Shown piece after piece: positions 63,803 to 64,000 of a stretch of 64,000 bases of DNA; position 1 is the stretch's first letter, and every line of letters starts with the position of its first letter. Source of the DNA: Melieria omissa (Eukaryota > Arthropoda > Insecta > Diptera > Ulidiidae). The notes beneath the pieces are model-generated. The model was not told the origin of the DNA, searched no databases, and saw only the letters and a list, made by a program, of their open reading frames with translations. Where the stretch lies: NCBI GenBank assembly GCA_963971225.1, contig OZ020270.1, positions 78,074,432-78,138,431 on the forward strand, written 5' to 3'. Made by a program: the position numbers and the translations under genes.

Positions 63803-63958
63803 AAAGCTTATCGCAAGTATTCTGTGCAGCTTGAATTAGCCGTGAATAGTATTTTTAAATATAATTCCCAGTATATTTTTTATTGAGTCATACGAGTGTA
63901 AAGCTTATCGCAAGTATTCTGAAGCTTGAATTAGCCGTGAATAGTATTTGCAAATATA
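63803..63958. repeat. 97-bp spaced direct duplication
   Basis: AAAGCTTATCGCAAGTATTC, then AGCTTGAATTAGCCGTGAAT and AGTATTT, is present at 63803-63862 and again at 63899-63958 with small gaps (GTGC missing in the second). No function seen. Confidence 0.85.
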
Positions 63959-64000
63959 CAGTGCGTTTCATTTATAACGAACCCGCTTAAAAAGAACCAA
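63959..64000 (+). other. Possible start of a Tc1/mariner element
   Basis: TA followed by CAGTGCGTTTCATTTATAAC looks like a Tc1/mariner end running off the window. Only 42 bp are available. Confidence 0.25.

Overview
The window is eukaryotic nuclear DNA, most likely from a higher fly. It has short GT-AG introns and AT-rich spacers. It also carries insect-type transposable elements: jockey, R1-clade, RTE, BEL/Pao, Ty3/gypsy, mariner, pogo, PIF/Harbinger, hAT, Helitron-like elements and tRNA-derived SINEs. I cannot fix the species; a tephritid-like fly is my guess. No rRNA or canonical tRNA gene, CRISPR array or bacterial operon is visible. The only convincing host gene is a + strand run of five exons (41033-42567) encoding calcium-binding EGF modules of fibulin/fibrillin type. 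Nearly everything else is transposon, much of it nested.

1-19550: a minus-strand BEL/Pao gag runs off the left edge. Its probable 5' leader, with a candidate PBS/LTR at 19292-19550, is interrupted in turn by an intact jockey-clade element (2226-6490), a Helitron-like element (7093-9939, itself holding a MITE), a broken R1-clade element (9961-15201) and a full-length but mutated RTE element (15243-18515). The three non-LTR elements have 12-13 bp target duplications.

19600-40435: a graveyard of DNA transposons. In order: a pogo-like element with iterons; a coding relic of unknown family split by a hAT element that carries its own TTAA MITE; a PIF-type MITE; three different mariner relics; a piggyBac-type MITE; a SINE at the tip of a Tc1-like element; a second Helitron-like element in the opposite orientation; a pogo/jerky-type transposase relic split by two TTAA MITEs; and a PIF/Harbinger element with a spliced HARBI1-like relic, enclosing another TIR element with a transposase-like relic of uncertain family.

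41033-64000: the EGF gene exons end at a splice donor, and 7 bp further on starts a TIR transposon (copy 1, 42577-53470), followed head-to-tail by copy 2 (53474 to about 60175). Copy 1 carries a TTAA element with a nearly intact gypsy element inside, plus a 2-kb fold-back palindrome. Copy 2 carries a TIR element with a 9-bp duplication (itself holding two mariner relics and a second fold-back palindrome) and a Tigger-type MITE with a SINE inside. Because the two copies are paralogous, each shows the empty target site of insertions in the other. This nested block is the most interesting structure here. The right end holds another SINE, an R1 3' fragment, a deleted gypsy gag-protease and a short tandem duplication.

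Reading frames were judged by eye; family names rest on motif recognition, not on searches.
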